Assembly (NCBI RefSeq): GCF_000687775.1
Contig: NZ_JHXS01000008.1
Location: 1-43,512, forward strand
DNA length: 43,512 nucleotides
Direction of reading: 5' to 3'
From: Mycoplasmopsis felifaucium ATCC 43428
GTDB lineage: Bacteria; Bacillota_I; Bacilli_A; Mycoplasmatales; Metamycoplasmataceae
Positions 1-10,641 of this stretch are shown piece by piece (positions within the stretch are counted from its first letter, which is position 1; each line of letters opens with the position of its first letter). The notes beneath the pieces were generated by a model. The model ran no database searches. It saw nothing but the letters and a program-made list of their open reading frames with translations, and was not told where the DNA came from. The translations under genes were made by a program, and so were the position numbers.

Positions 1-176
1 ATATCAGAAGATTTATCCCAAAAGGCACATCTATGGATAAATTCACTCAAAGTGATATGGATATAATTCAAGAAAGAATTAATAAAATTGAAAGACACAA
101 TATCGCAGACTGAAATTATAAAAATTTCAAGCCTTTTCAGTTAGAGAAAATTTCAAACTCGTTCATTAATAAGTAA
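1..176 (+). CDS. IS30-family transposase, C-terminal fragment (cut by window edge, prematurely stopped)
   Basis: The reading frame starts at base 3 and gives 57 residues. It includes IRRFIPKGTSMDKF, the segment after the catalytic Glu of the IS30 DDE domain, whose usual form is RRFLPKGTDF. The UGA of the IADW stretch is Trp. Compared with the right-hand copy, this one has a one-base length change plus substitutions near 170-176, so it stops at INK while the other continues IN-MKRQFR. The C-terminal tail is therefore lost and this copy may be decaying. Whether the element is active cannot be judged from the tail alone. Confidence 0.8.
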
Positions 177-224
177 ACGAAAATTCAGGTAATTTGTAAA
201 ATTCATTAAAAAATTCATCTTTTT

Positions 225-247
225 TTGCCTTATAAGGCAATCTTTTC
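225..247 (+). terminator. Hairpin downstream of the transposase in the left IS copy
   Basis: A perfect 16-base palindrome, TTGCCTTATAAGGCAA at 225-240, lies between a T-run (220-226) and TCTTTTCT. It sits about 50 bases after the transposase stop and is conserved in the right copy. It probably ends IS transcription and would limit read-through into hsdR. Confidence 0.55.
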
Positions 248-377
248 TATTATTTTCTAATCAATAGTCTATTATTAAAATAGATTTTTATTATTTATCT
301 TTTTAGGCGGAATCTCACTTTTGCATTTTATATATATTGTATCAATTACCCTTACACCTGTTTACAAGAGATTGTAA

Positions 378-383
378 TATAAT
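378..383 (+). promoter_or_regulatory. -10-like hexamer upstream of hsdR
   Basis: A perfect TATAAT lies 30 bases upstream of the hsdR ATG. No well-spaced -35 is obvious, which is common in mollicutes. It is in unique DNA just inside the IS end, so hsdR need not depend on a promoter in the IS. Putative. Confidence 0.4.
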
Positions 384-413
384 TAATATGTTAATATTAA
401 TTAAAGAGGTTAT

Positions 414-3400
414 ATGTATCCAGAAACATTTAATAATGAACAAAAATTTGAAGATGCCGTTGTTGAAATGCTAACTCAATATGGTTGAGAGTCAAATATT
501 CTTAAAAATTTAACTGAAGAAGATATTTTCAATAACTGATTAGAAATTATTTATAACAATAATAAAGGTATTGATAGACTAAATGATGTTTATTTTTCTG
601 ATGGAGAAAAGAAACAACTTAGAGATAAGTTAAATAACTTATTAGGTAGTTCTTTTGAAGCTTATAAACAAATTATTCATTCAACTATAACAATAAAAAG
701 AGATAATCCTAAGGATAAATTACACCTAGGCACAGAAGTATCATTAGAATTATTTGATAAAGACGCTATAGCGGGTGGTAAAAGTAAATATCAAATTGTT
801 AGACAACCAAGATTTACAGTTCATACCCAAGGTCAAAAGAATAGAAGAGGTGACTTACTACTTTTAATTAATGGACTCCCTTTAATCCATATTGAACTTA
901 AAAAATCGGGTGTAAGTATTTCTGAAGCTATTAATCAAATTCAAAAATACTCTAAAGCAGGAGTATTTACTGGTATTTTTTCACTAGTACAAGTTTTTGT
1001 AGCTATGAATCCTGAAGAAACTAAATATTTTGCTAATCCAGGCAGAAAACCTTTTAATGAAGCTTTTATGTTTAAATGAGCTGATAAAGAAAATAAACCA
1101 TTTGATTCATATAAAGATGTTATTAAACATTTATTATCTATTCCAATGGCACATAAATTAGTTGGATATTATACTATCGCTGATAATGGCGATAAATCTC
1201 TAAAAGTAATGAGAAGTTATCAATGTTATGCTGCTGAAGCTATATTAGATCGTGTTAAAAACGCTTTATGAACTGAAAAAGATCATTTAGGTGGTTACAT
1301 TTGACATACAACAGGAAGTGGAAAAACCTTTACAAGTTTTAAAACAGCTCAATTAATTAAAAATTCAAATAAAGCAGATAAGATCGTTTTCATTATGGAT
1401 AGATCTGAATTATGAACTCAATCATATAAAAATTACATTCAAATAGCTAATGATGATGAAATAGTAAGCGATACAGATAACTCTTATGATTTAATTAGAA
1501 AACTAAAAAATAAAACAGATAAGTTAATAGTGACTTCTATCCATAAAATGAGTAAGATTCAAAGTGATGGTTATGAAAATGAAGGTGATAAAATTAATAA
1601 GTTTCAGGCTGATATAGATAAAATCAACGAGAAGAAACTAGTATTTATTATTGATGAATGCCATCGTTCAAATTTTGGTGAAATGCATAAAAAAATTAAA
1701 GATACTTTCCCAAAAGCCCTATATTTTGGTTTTACTGGTACACCTATCTTTGATGAAAATAGCATTAAAATGAATACAACTGCAGACGTTTTTGGTGATG
1801 AATTGCATAGATATAGTATCGCAGATGGTATAAGAGATGAAAATGTTTTAGGCTTTGACCCGTACAAGGTATTTACTTTTGATGATATGATGCTTAGAAA
1901 GGCAATAGCTTTTGAAAAATGTAAAACTAATAATATTGATGAAATTTATAATGATGAATCTAAATATCAAATTTACAATCAATATGTAAGAGAAAAATCT
2001 ATCCCGATGGTCGGTTATATTGATGAATTAACTGGCAAAAAAATTGATGGAATTGAAGATATGATTCCGAACTCTCAATATGCTTTTCCTAATGAAGAGT
2101 TAAAAATAAGTGATCCGGCAAAATATGAATATGAATTGAAAAAGTCGCATCCATATCAAGTTGTTAAAAGTATTTTAAGTAAATGAAATCATGTTAGTGA
2201 TGAGAAAAAATTTCACGGTTTATTAGCTGTTTCTTCGATTCCAGATGCCATTCAATATTTCAAACTATTTAAATATTTTAGAGATAATAACGATGGAACT
2301 TATCCTGAAATTAAATTCACTGCTTTATTTAGTTTAACTGATGATAATAAAGACGGTTGAGAATATAAAGAGGATGCTGTTGTTGAAATTCTAGAAGAAT
2401 ACAAAAATAATTTTGGAATTTTGTTCCATCCTAGAGATTTTGATACGTTATTTAAAAGTGATTTACTTGCTAGATTAGCTCATAAAATTGAATATTTTGA
2501 TATAGATAAAGAAGACAGAAAATCACAGCAAATTGATTTAGTAATTGTAGTTGACCAATTATTAACTGGATATGATTCTAAATGAATTAATGCATTATAT
2601 CTAGACAAAACATTACAAATGCAAAATATAATACAGGCCTTTTCAAGAACTAACCGTATTTTTGGAAATTATTCAGGTAAGCCTTATGGAGTAATTAAAT
2701 TTTATCGCCGGCCTCATAAAATGGATAAAGAAATTGATATAGCATTTAAAACATATTCTGGTTTTAAACCTCAAGGTATTTTTGTACCTAAATTACAGGA
2801 TAATTTGAAAAATCTAAATGATTTATTCTGTGAAATTAAAAGTATTTTTGAAAGAAATAATATTGAAAATTTTGAAACTGTTCCAGCTGATATAGTTGAT
2901 AAAAGAGCTTTTGTTAAAACATTTAATCAATTTAGTAAATTTTTAGAAGCCGCTAAAGTTCAAGGATTTAATTGAAATAAAAATGAATACAATCCTGATA
3001 ATTCATTATCAAGCGAAACTGTTAAAATGAATTTTGACGAAAATGACTATAGAACAGTCTTTCAAAGATATAAAAGTTTAGCTACCAACATGGGAACCGA
3101 AAGTGATCAAAAACATCAAATCGCATATGATATTGCTTCATCACTTCTACAAATTGATACAGGATTAATAGATGTTGAATACTGTAATAAATTCTTTAAT
3201 GATTGATATCTTTCACGAGAAAAAAATGCTACTGATAAAGAACTAATTTCTAAAAAATTACAAGAATTTAAATCTGTTTTAAAAAGACTTTCTGATCAAG
3301 ATAGTGAAATTGTTAAAATAATAATTCAAGATATTGAAAGTGGTAAAACACAAATTAATCCAGATTACACATTGTTAGACTATATTAACAATTATAAAGA

Positions 3401-3683
3401 ACAATCTACTAAGAATAAAATTAACGAATTTGCCTGTTCTATAGGTATAAAAGATGTAGATGGATTTATTCAATATATTAAAAATCATAATATGAACAAT
3501 TACAATGAAAAAGATGCTTTCAGCTTAATCTTAAATCCTAAGAATTTAGATCAGACAAAGGCAAAAGACTACTTTATCAAAAATAATAAATGAAATAAGT
3601 CAGACTTAGTAATGCTTAAAGCTAAAGAAGAAATATATAATTTCTGTTTCATTGATAATAACTTTTTTGACAAAAAAGACTAA
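414..3683 (+). CDS. hsdR: Type I restriction endonuclease subunit R (HsdR)
   Basis: The motor and nuclease subunit of a type I restriction-modification complex: it translocates DNA using ATP and cleaves unmodified DNA when bound to HsdM and HsdS. The 1089-residue product has the expected order. An N-terminal PD-(D/E)xK nuclease has D147 (RRGD) and E161-x-K163 (IELKK). A superfamily-2 helicase follows with Walker A TTGSGKT at 299-305, the DECH box at 414-417 and a TGTP motif III, then a second RecA lobe with a QAFSRTNR motif VI, then a helical C-terminus. All internal UGA codons read as Trp, so the gene is intact and of normal length. AAAGAGG precedes the ATG. It stands alone: no hsdM or hsdS is beside it, and hsdM is 39 kb away at the other end. 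Confidence 0.95.
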
Positions 3684-3712
3684 TTTATAGTTATTTAATA
3701 AAAATAATAATT

Positions 3713-3740
3713 TTCCTGCAAATTGCAGGAATTTTTGTTT
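3713..3740 (+). terminator. Rho-independent terminator after hsdR
   Basis: Arms TTCCTGCAA and TTGCAGGAA (3713-3721, 3723-3731) are followed by TTTTTGTTT. It separates hsdR from the nucleoside operon. Confidence 0.85.
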
Positions 3741-3928
3741 AATTCTTTTAAAACCTTCCGCAACAATGCACGTGCGAATAATAATTATTATGTTAGAATA
3801 TAAATGTAAGTTATATATTAGCTTATTTATCTTCTAATAATATATAAATCGCACAATAATTATCAGATTTCTATTGAAGATATCATATTAATTTATATTA
3901 AACATTAACATATTAAAGGAGAAATATT

Positions 3929-4639
3929 ATGACACCACACATTAATGCCCCTCAAGGCTCAATCGCAAAATTAGTTTTAATGCCAGGTGACCCATTAAGA
4001 GCTAAATTTATCGCTGAAACATTTTTTGACGAAGGCTATAAATTAGTTAATACAGTAAGAAACGTATTTATGTACACAGGTACATACAAAGGTCATCCAG
4101 TTACAGTTGCTGCTAGTGGTATGGGTTGTCCATCAATCGGTATCTACAGCTTTGAATTATTCAACTTCTACGGTGTAGAAAAAATCGTTAGAATTGGTTC
4201 AGCTGGTGCTTACACAAAAGACTTAAACTTATATGACACAGTTTTAGTTAGTTCAGCTTATGCAGATAGTAATGCATTCAGAAGATTAGTATTAAATGAC
4301 GAATCAAACGTTGCATTACCAAGCAAAGACTTAAATGAAGAAATTTTAAAAGCTGCTGATAAATTAGGTATTAAAGTTCAAGAAGTTAGAACTCATTCAT
4401 CAGACGTTTTCTATGCATCAGTACCTCTTGAAGAAAGAATTAAAGAATCAGGTGCTGAATGTGTTGAAATGGAAAGTTTCGCATTATTCACAAACGCTGA
4501 AAAATTAGGTAAAAAAGCTGCTTGTTTATTAACAATTAGTGATAACTTAATTACACACGAAGAAACAACTTCAGAACAAAGACAGACTGCTTTCAAAGAC
4601 ATGATGAAAGTAGCATTAGAATTAGCTTTAGAATACTAA
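3929..4639 (+). CDS. deoD: Purine-nucleoside phosphorylase, DeoD type
   Basis: Phosphorolysis of purine (deoxy)nucleosides to the free base and (deoxy)ribose 1-phosphate in the cytosol. The 236-residue length is exactly that of the hexameric DeoD family. Visible signatures are MPGDPLRAKFIAE (phosphate binding), RIGSAGAY, GAECVEMESFALF (the Glu that binds the sugar) and TISDN, where the purine-binding Asp sits. AAAGGAG lies 8 bases before the ATG. It is the first gene of deoD-pdp-deoC, with a 25-base gap to pdp. The codon use looks smoother than in neighbouring genes, suggesting good expression. Confidence 0.97.
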   Translation: MTPHINAPQGSIAKLVLMPGDPLRAKFIAETFFDEGYKLVNTVRNVFMYTGTYKGHPVTVAASGMGCPSIGIYSFELFNFYGVEKIVRIGSAGAYTKDLNLYDTVLVSSAYADSNAFRRLVLNDESNVALPSKDLNEEILKAADKLGIKVQEVRTHSSDVFYASVPLEERIKESGAECVEMESFALFTNAEKLGKKAACLLTISDNLITHEETTSEQRQTAFKDMMKVALELALEY

Positions 4640-4664
4640 AATAAATTAATTAAAGGAGAACAAT

Positions 4665-5960
4665 ATGCGTGTTGTTGACTTAATTGATAAAAAAAGACAC
4701 GGTTTAGAACTAACTAAAGAAGAAATCGACTTCTTATTAGGTTCTTATGTTGCTGGAAAAACTCCTGACTATCAAATGGCAGCTTTCTTAATGGCTGTTA
4801 TGTTCCAAGGAATGAAACCTGCCGAATTAGCTTACTTTACAAAAGTAATGATGCACTCAGGTGATGTTATGGATTTAAGTTCAATTCCAGGAATTAAAGT
4901 AGATAAACACTCAACAGGTGGAGTTGGTGATAAAACCACTCTTGCTGTTGCTCCAATCGTTGGCGCTTTAGGTGCACCAGTTGCCAAAATGTCAGGACGT
5001 GGATTAGGCCATACTGGTGGAACAATTGATAAATTAGAATCTATTCCAGGTTTCACTGTTGAATTAACGGATGAACAATTCAAAAAACAAGTTAAAGAAC
5101 ACAAAATAGCCGTTATTGGTCAAAGTGCCGCTTTAGTGCCTGCAGATAAAAAACTTTATGCCCTTAGAGATGTTACTAACTGTGTAGAATCTATTCCGCT
5201 TATTGCTTCAAGTATTATGTCTAAGAAATTAGCTACAGGTAGTGATGCTATCTTACTTGATGTTAAATGTGGCAATGGTGCCTTTATGAAAAATGCTGAT
5301 GACGCAAGATTATTAGCTAAAACAATGATTTCAATCGGTAAAGAATTGGGTGTAGATGTAAGAGCTGAAATTACAAATATGTCAAGACCAATTGGGTGTG
5401 AAATCGGTAACAAAAATGAAGTTTTAGAAGCTATTTGAACACTTCAAGGTAAAGGACCTAAGGACTTTAATGAATTAGTTTACTCATCATGTGCAACAAT
5501 TTTAGAACAAGCTAAAATCGTTAAAACACATGAAGAAGGTATCAAATTAGTTGAAGAAGTTATTAAAAACGGTAAAGCCCTTGATAAATTCTATGAATTT
5601 GTTGCATTACAAGGCGGAAACGTTGAAGCTTTAAAAGATCCTAAATTCTGAAATCCTAAATACTCATTAGATGTTATTGCTAACGAAAACGGATACTTAG
5701 ATATTTATGATGCTTTAACATTTGGTATTGTTGCTATGAAACTTGGTGCAGGTAGAGCTACTAAAGAAGATTCTATTGACTTTGAAGCTGGAATTACACT
5801 TCATAAGAAAACTAATGACGAAGTTCACAAAGGTGACAAATTATTTACTTTATACTCATCAAATCCAATTGATGAAAACTTATTAAAAGAATTAGCAACT
5901 GCCTACAAAATTGCTAAATCTCAAACAGAAAACAAAATTATTATTGATAAATTACAATAG
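4665..5960 (+). CDS. pdp: Pyrimidine-nucleoside (thymidine) phosphorylase
   Basis: Splits thymidine, deoxyuridine or uridine with phosphate to the base and the sugar 1-phosphate. The 431-residue protein has the family signatures: [15 protein letters not shown] (phosphate loop, residues about 79-93), [16 protein letters not shown], and the [19 protein letters not shown] segment with substrate-binding Arg/Ser/Lys nearby. Two UGA-encoded Trp residues lie in the C-terminal half (EAIW near 5437, KFW near 5649). AAAGGAG precedes the start. In mollicutes this enzyme usually has broad pyrimidine specificity, so pdp and deoA are both used as names. It sits between deoD and deoC, which take the same deoxysugar pathway. 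Confidence 0.95.
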
Positions 5961-5981
5961 AAAATTTACTTAAGGAGAAAA

Positions 5982-6650
5982 ATGTCAATAAACTACAATC
6001 AAATGATTGACCATACATATTTAAAAGCTGATGCAACTAAAAAAGATATTGATAAATTAATCGCTGAAGCAAAACAATACAAATTTAAAACTATTTGTGT
6101 TAATTCATCATATGTTCCATACGCTAAAGAACAATTAGCTGGTACAGGTGTTGGAATTACATCAGTTATCGGTTTCCCATTAGGTGCAATGCTTACAAAC
6201 TGTAAAGCTTTTGAAGCTGCTGAAGCTATTAAAGCTGGTGCAGACGAAATTGATATGGTTATTCAAATCGGTAAAATGAAAGACCACGATTATGACTACG
6301 TATTAAATGACATTAAAGAAGTTAAAAAAGCTTGTGGAAGTCATGTATTAAAAGTTATTATCGAAACAGCCTTATTAACAGATGAAGAAATCAAAAAAGC
6401 AACTGAAATCGTTATGGCTTCAGGTGCTGAGTTTATTAAAACAAGCACAGGATTCTCATCAAGAGGTGCAAACTTACACGATGTTGAATTAATGAAAAGT
6501 GTTTGTGGAGATTCATTATTAATTAAAGCTGCTGGCGGTATTTCAAACAAAGACGACATGATCAAAATGAATGAAGCAGGTGCTACTCGTTTCGGTACAA
6601 GTAGATCAGTTGCTATTGTTGAAGGTAAAGAATCAACAAGTGGTTACTAA
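5982..6650 (+). CDS. deoC: Deoxyribose-phosphate aldolase
   Basis: Class I aldolase that cleaves deoxyribose 5-phosphate to glyceraldehyde 3-phosphate and acetaldehyde, so nucleoside deoxysugars can enter glycolysis. The product has 222 residues. The Schiff-base lysine is K153 in FIKTSTGFSS, and the conserved DxVI (D91) and KVIIETALL segments are present. AAGGAG precedes the ATG, 21 bases after pdp. It ends the operon, with a strong hairpin right behind it. A phosphopentomutase (deoB), needed to link the phosphorylase product to this step, is not in the window. Confidence 0.97.
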   Translation: MSINYNQMIDHTYLKADATKKDIDKLIAEAKQYKFKTICVNSSYVPYAKEQLAGTGVGITSVIGFPLGAMLTNCKAFEAAEAIKAGADEIDMVIQIGKMKDHDYDYVLNDIKEVKKACGSHVLKVIIETALLTDEEIKKATEIVMASGAEFIKTSTGFSSRGANLHDVELMKSVCGDSLLIKAAGGISNKDDMIKMNEAGATRFGTSRSVAIVEGKESTSGY

Positions 6651-6661
6651 AATCCAAATTT

Positions 6662-6684
6662 AAAAGAGCGATTGCTCTTTTTTA
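6662..6684 (+). terminator. Terminator of the deoD-pdp-deoC operon
   Basis: Arms AAAAGAGC (6662-6669) and GCTCTTTT (6674-6681) around a GATT loop, running into a T-rich tail 11 bases after the deoC stop. Confidence 0.9.
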
Positions 6685-6770
6685 TTATTTTATAGTTAAA
6701 TTAGTAAATTTTATACACTTTCAATATAAATATTTTAAAATATTTATAGATAATAAAACTGGAGTTAATT

Positions 6771-7697
6771 ATGAAAAAAGTAACTATTATATATGACAAA
6801 AAATCTCATCAATATCCATGAGTTTTAAAGAACTTAAGAGCCGATAATAACTTAGCCTGTTTTAACAGTCGTCTAGATGCTTTAAACTGATATTTAAGTT
6901 TTGAAATACCTAGCTTAATTGAAATTTATAATTCAAGCGATGCTAAAATAGCTCAAATAACTTTTTTTGGGCCTAAAAATGCAAAAAATGAAGCTAATAT
7001 TACCCTTAAAGTTTGCCCTGAATCAGACCTTAAAAAATATGAAAAATTATGCAAGGATTATTTAATTGATCCAGATTTACTGAATAGAGATTTTGCCAAA
7101 AACACTATAAAACAATCTTTAAAAGAAATGAATTACATAATTTTAAATGATCCTTATAAATATTTTTCTCCAGAATGAGAAATTAAAAATAAAACTATTG
7201 AAAAGTCTATAGATCATAAAAGCAGAGATGCTAGAATATTTAAAATTATTAGTGAAATTTTAAAATCTAATATCGCTATAAATAAAGCCTCATTGAAGGA
7301 AATGAAAGAGAAATATTTAAATAATGAAGTTTCCTATTTAGAACTATATAAAGCAGTTAAAAATACTGAAGAAATTGATGAATATGAAAAAAATTTAAAT
7401 AATGAAAACACAGACTATATTAAAGTTGAAAAATACAAAATTCCTGACTTAAAACTTGATGAAATAAAACTTGAAGAAATTCCTGAATTAAAAGAATTTC
7501 AAAATCAAGTTTATGAGCTTAACACAAATGAAAATACTAAAGAAACAACAAAAGAATACTTTGGTTATACTCCGGAATATTTGGTACATAAAACACATAA
7601 GAAAAAAGCTAATATTATTTTAAGTTCCGCAATATCTGTTTTAATTCTTGTTGTCGTTGCTATGGTTTTATTCTTATTATGATACTTCCTAAAATAA
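6771..7697 (+). CDS. Tail-anchored protein of unknown function (smaller paralogue)
   Basis: I do not recognise a named family. The 308-residue protein has no signal peptide. It has a globular N-terminal part (about 1-150), a charged Glu/Lys-rich middle likely to be helical (about 165-240), a short linker, and one hydrophobic segment at the extreme C-terminus (about 278-305, ending WYFLK). It therefore looks like a tail-anchored membrane protein facing the cytosol. The N-terminal part matches the product at 16261-17736: YPW-LK near residue 20, a DALNW / EALDW motif, CKDYLIDPDLLNRD / CKELYINPQNFKRD, and NDPYKYF / SDPYTYF at nearly the same residue number (about 127 and 129). Monocistronic by its surroundings, with hairpins on both sides. 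Confidence 0.85.
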
Positions 7698-7703
7698 TAA
7701 AAT

Positions 7704-7727
7704 AAGATCCTTTAAAAGGATCTTTTA
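7704..7727. terminator. Bidirectional terminator between the tail-anchored gene and tpiA
   Basis: Arms AAGATCCTTT (7704-7713) and AAAGGATCTT (7715-7724), with a T-run on each strand's exit side. The convergent stop codons lie 7 bases before it on the + side and directly against it on the - side, so it can serve both genes. Confidence 0.85.
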
Positions 7728-8492
7728 TTCATTTGTTGAATGGACGCTAATTAATTGTAAAAATTGATCAATATCTAAGCTAGCACCACCTACTAAAAAA
7801 CCATTAATATCGGGTTCATTAGCGAATTCGCTAATATTGCTAATATTTACACTTCCACCGTATAAAACAGGAACATTAGGCGATGTTAATCTGTGAATCA
7901 TTTCACTAGCTTGTTGAACTTCTTTTGCTGTAGGTGTTTCTCCAGTACCAATAGCTCAAACTGGTTCATAAGCTACTATAACTTTATCAATATTAACTTC
8001 GTTAAGTAAAGCTTTTAACTGTCTGCGTAAAGATTCTTCAGTTCTATTATTGTCTCTATCATCTTTAGATTCACCTATGCAAATAATTGGAGTTATATTA
8101 TATTTAACTGCTTGACGAATTTTCTTGTTAATCATTTCATCATTTTCGTGTTGTGAATGGTATTTTCTTCTTTCTGAATGTCCACATAAAGCATAGGACA
8201 CGTTTAAGTCTTGAAGCATTCTAGCACTAACTTCTCCAGTATAGGCTCCATCGTCATGTCTTGACATATTTTGACTGCATAGTTTTAATTGTTTAGCTTT
8301 ATTTAAACAGTAAGCCGCCAAATTACAGTGAGCGGGAGCGATTGCGAAAGTATTATTATCAATGTATTGTTCTAAGTCTTTGTGAGTTTTTTTGAATTTT
8401 TTTAATCTTGAAGCAAATTCTTTATAAAACTCAAGAGTTTCAGTGAAAGTATTATTCATTTTTCAGTTTCCTATAATAATAAACTTCTTCAT
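7725..8492 (-). CDS. tpiA: Triosephosphate isomerase
   Basis: Interconverts dihydroxyacetone phosphate and glyceraldehyde 3-phosphate in glycolysis. The product has 255 residues. The start at 8492 is chosen because it gives MKKFIIIGNWKMN with the catalytic Lys at 11; the Trp is UGA, so a standard-code reading misses this end. AGAGGAAACA precedes it. The catalytic His is in YALCGHSERR and the catalytic Glu in AYEPVWAIGTG, again with a UGA Trp. The phosphate loop LYGGSVN and the C-terminal GFLVGGASL complete the barrel. It follows ligA on the same strand after a terminator-like hairpin, and its own promoter probably lies in the AT-rich 85 bases between them. Confidence 0.97.
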
Positions 8493-8560
8493 TGTTTCCT
8501 CTTTTCTTTGCTTATTAAATTAATATTTAATATTATAAGCAAAACTAATTTTATGAGACT

Positions 8561-8587
8561 AAAAAACAGCCATAAGGCTATTTTTTT
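8561..8587 (-). terminator. Terminator of ligA
   Basis: On the minus strand an A-run and AGCC pair with GGCT and a T-run around a TTAT loop. The stem overlaps the ligA stop codon and ends in U's before tpiA. Confidence 0.7.
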
Positions 8588-10557
8588 AGCATTTTATAAA
8601 AATCTTCTTCGCTTAATATGGAAATATTCCACTCTATCGCTTTATTTAGCTTGCTTCCAGCATCTGCTCCAGCAACTAAAAAGTTCGTTTTTTTAGATAT
8701 CGCAGAGAGAACATGACCACCGTTATCTTCAATTAAATTAGCTATATAATCTCTTGGTTGGCTTAATTTACCTGTAATTACAAAACTTAATCCATTTAAT
8801 GAATCTGATTTGATTTGTTTATCGCTTGAATAAGAAAAAAATTCATCTAATTTTAGAAGTACTTGTATGTTATCTTCATTTTGAACAAATTCTTTTAAAC
8901 TTTCAAGAATCTTAGTTCCTATGTTCAAAATATCATTTATTTTCGCTAGCTCCTTATCTTCTAAAATATCTGTAAAACAGCCATATTGTTTTGAAATAAG
9001 TTTTGCAGCTCTAATTCCAATGTGTTTAATACCTAAAGCAAATAAAACTTTATAAAAAGGATTGTTTTTTGCTTTTTCAATATTATTGAGCAGATTATTA
9101 ACCTTTTGCTCACCATATCTATTAAGCTGAATTAGATCATTTTTATATTCATTTAAGTTAAAAATATCAACAATGTTTCTAATGTATTTTGGATATAAAT
9201 CTTTAACAGTAGAAATTCCAAAACCAACTATATTTAAAGCTTTTCTGTCGCAAAAATGGCTTATCATATTAATATTTTTATCTGGGCATAAATTGTTAAT
9301 ACAATATTGATCCACATTATCATCAATTTCAACTAAATTACTATCGCAAGAAGGACAGCTTAGAACTTTATTAAAAATATCTTGTGTATTTTTAATTACT
9401 AGCTCAATAACCTTAGGTATTATTTCGCCAGCTTTAATAACTTTAACTTCATCACCAATGTTTATCTTTAGATTACTTATAAAATTATAATTATGAAGTG
9501 TAGCAGCTCTTACTATTGTTTGATTTAATTCAACTGGTTCTAAAGAAGCCACATATGTTATTTTTCCAGTTCTACCAACTGTTGTATAAATCTGTTTTAT
9601 AGTACTTATAGCAAATTCTATGTCATACTTAAATGCAATAGAATGCTTTGGGAATTTGCTTGTTTTGCCTAATTTATCTCATAAATCAAGGTTATTCAAT
9701 TTTATAACTAAGCCGTCGGCATCATAAGGTAATTGGCTTTTGAGTTCGCCGAAGTTTTCAATTGCTTCCTCTAAATCTTCAATTTCAACTATTTTTTCAT
9801 ATGGATTAGTTGGTATGTTTAAATTCTTCATAAATTTAATGGCTTCTTCTTGTGTATGGATATTATGCCTTTCAGGGTCAACTAACTCATATAAATAAGT
9901 GCTTAAGTTTCTTTCTTTTACTATTTTTGGATCGAGTTGTCTAAGGGTTCCACTTGCTATATTTCTAGCGTTTGCATATGCTTTTTCGCTATTTTGTAGC
10001 ATTTTTAGGTTAATTTCTTCAAAATCTTTTTTGAATAAGAATACCTCTCCTCTAACTTCTAAATTATTGGCATAGTTAATTATTTTAGGAATAGATCGGA
10101 TCTGATAAATATTTTCAGTAACATCCTCACCTTCTAATCCATCACCTCTAGTAGTAGCTTGAACAAGTTTTCCATTAATATATTTCAAACTAATGCTTAA
10201 GCCATCAATTTTAGGTTCAATGCTAAAGTCAAGTTGTTCAAGAGGAACATATTTTAGTATATTTTCTAAATATTTTTCTATATCTTCATATGAATATGCT
10301 TTTGATAAAGACAACATAGGTTTTTCGTGCAGCACTTTTTTAAACTTGTTTTCGGCAAAACCACCAACAAATTTTGTTGGTGAATTTTCTTGAATTAATT
10401 CAGGATTTTCTGCTTCTAATTTTTCAAGTTCTAAAAGAGCTTTATCGTATTCAAAATCGCTAACGCTTGGATTGTTATGAACATAATACTCAATATTTCA
10501 AGTATTAATTTTATTTGTTAATTCTTTAATTAATTCTGCAATTTTTTCTGTATTCAT
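8578..10557 (-). CDS. ligA: NAD-dependent DNA ligase
   Basis: Seals nicks during replication and repair using NAD+. At 659 residues it is close to the usual ~670. Domains in order: Ia NAD-binding region at the N-terminus (IEYYVHNNPSVSDFEYD), adenylation domain with active-site K116 in EPKIDG, SGTLRQLDP, OB fold (VGRTGKI...A.LEPV), a four-Cys zinc site (CPSC ... C ... C, with CPDKN), helix-hairpin-helix repeats (FALGIKHIGIRAAKL), and a BRCT domain over the last ~80 residues (LSFVITGKLSQPRDYI). UGA Trp codons lie at NTWNIEYY and DLWDKLG. The ATG at 10557 is the first in frame that keeps the whole Ia domain. Confidence 0.97.
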
Positions 10558-10641
10558 TTCAACCCTTTTATGTTTATTTTAAGATAATAATATTATAATC
10601 ATAATTATATAGTTAAATATATTTCAAACAAGAGGAGCGAG

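Larger units (their letters stand above)
1..331 (+). mobile_element. IS30-family insertion sequence, 3' part (left copy)
   Basis: The 3' end of an insertion sequence: the transposase C-terminus, a hairpin with arms TTGCCTTA/TAAGGCAA at 225-240, and an AT-rich tail to about 331. The reverse complement of 43166-43512 matches almost base for base and diverges just after GCATTTTATA, so that point (about 330-332) is taken as the element end. The window begins inside the element, so its 5' part and outer flank are not visible. hsdR starts about 80 bases further in. Confidence 0.85.

Noticed and set aside
1604-1867. Opposite-strand open frames inside hsdR, deoD, pdp, alaS, sigA, dnaG and greA
   Set aside because: They overlap well-supported genes fully, carry no ribosome binding site or recognisable motif, and have shadow-type composition.
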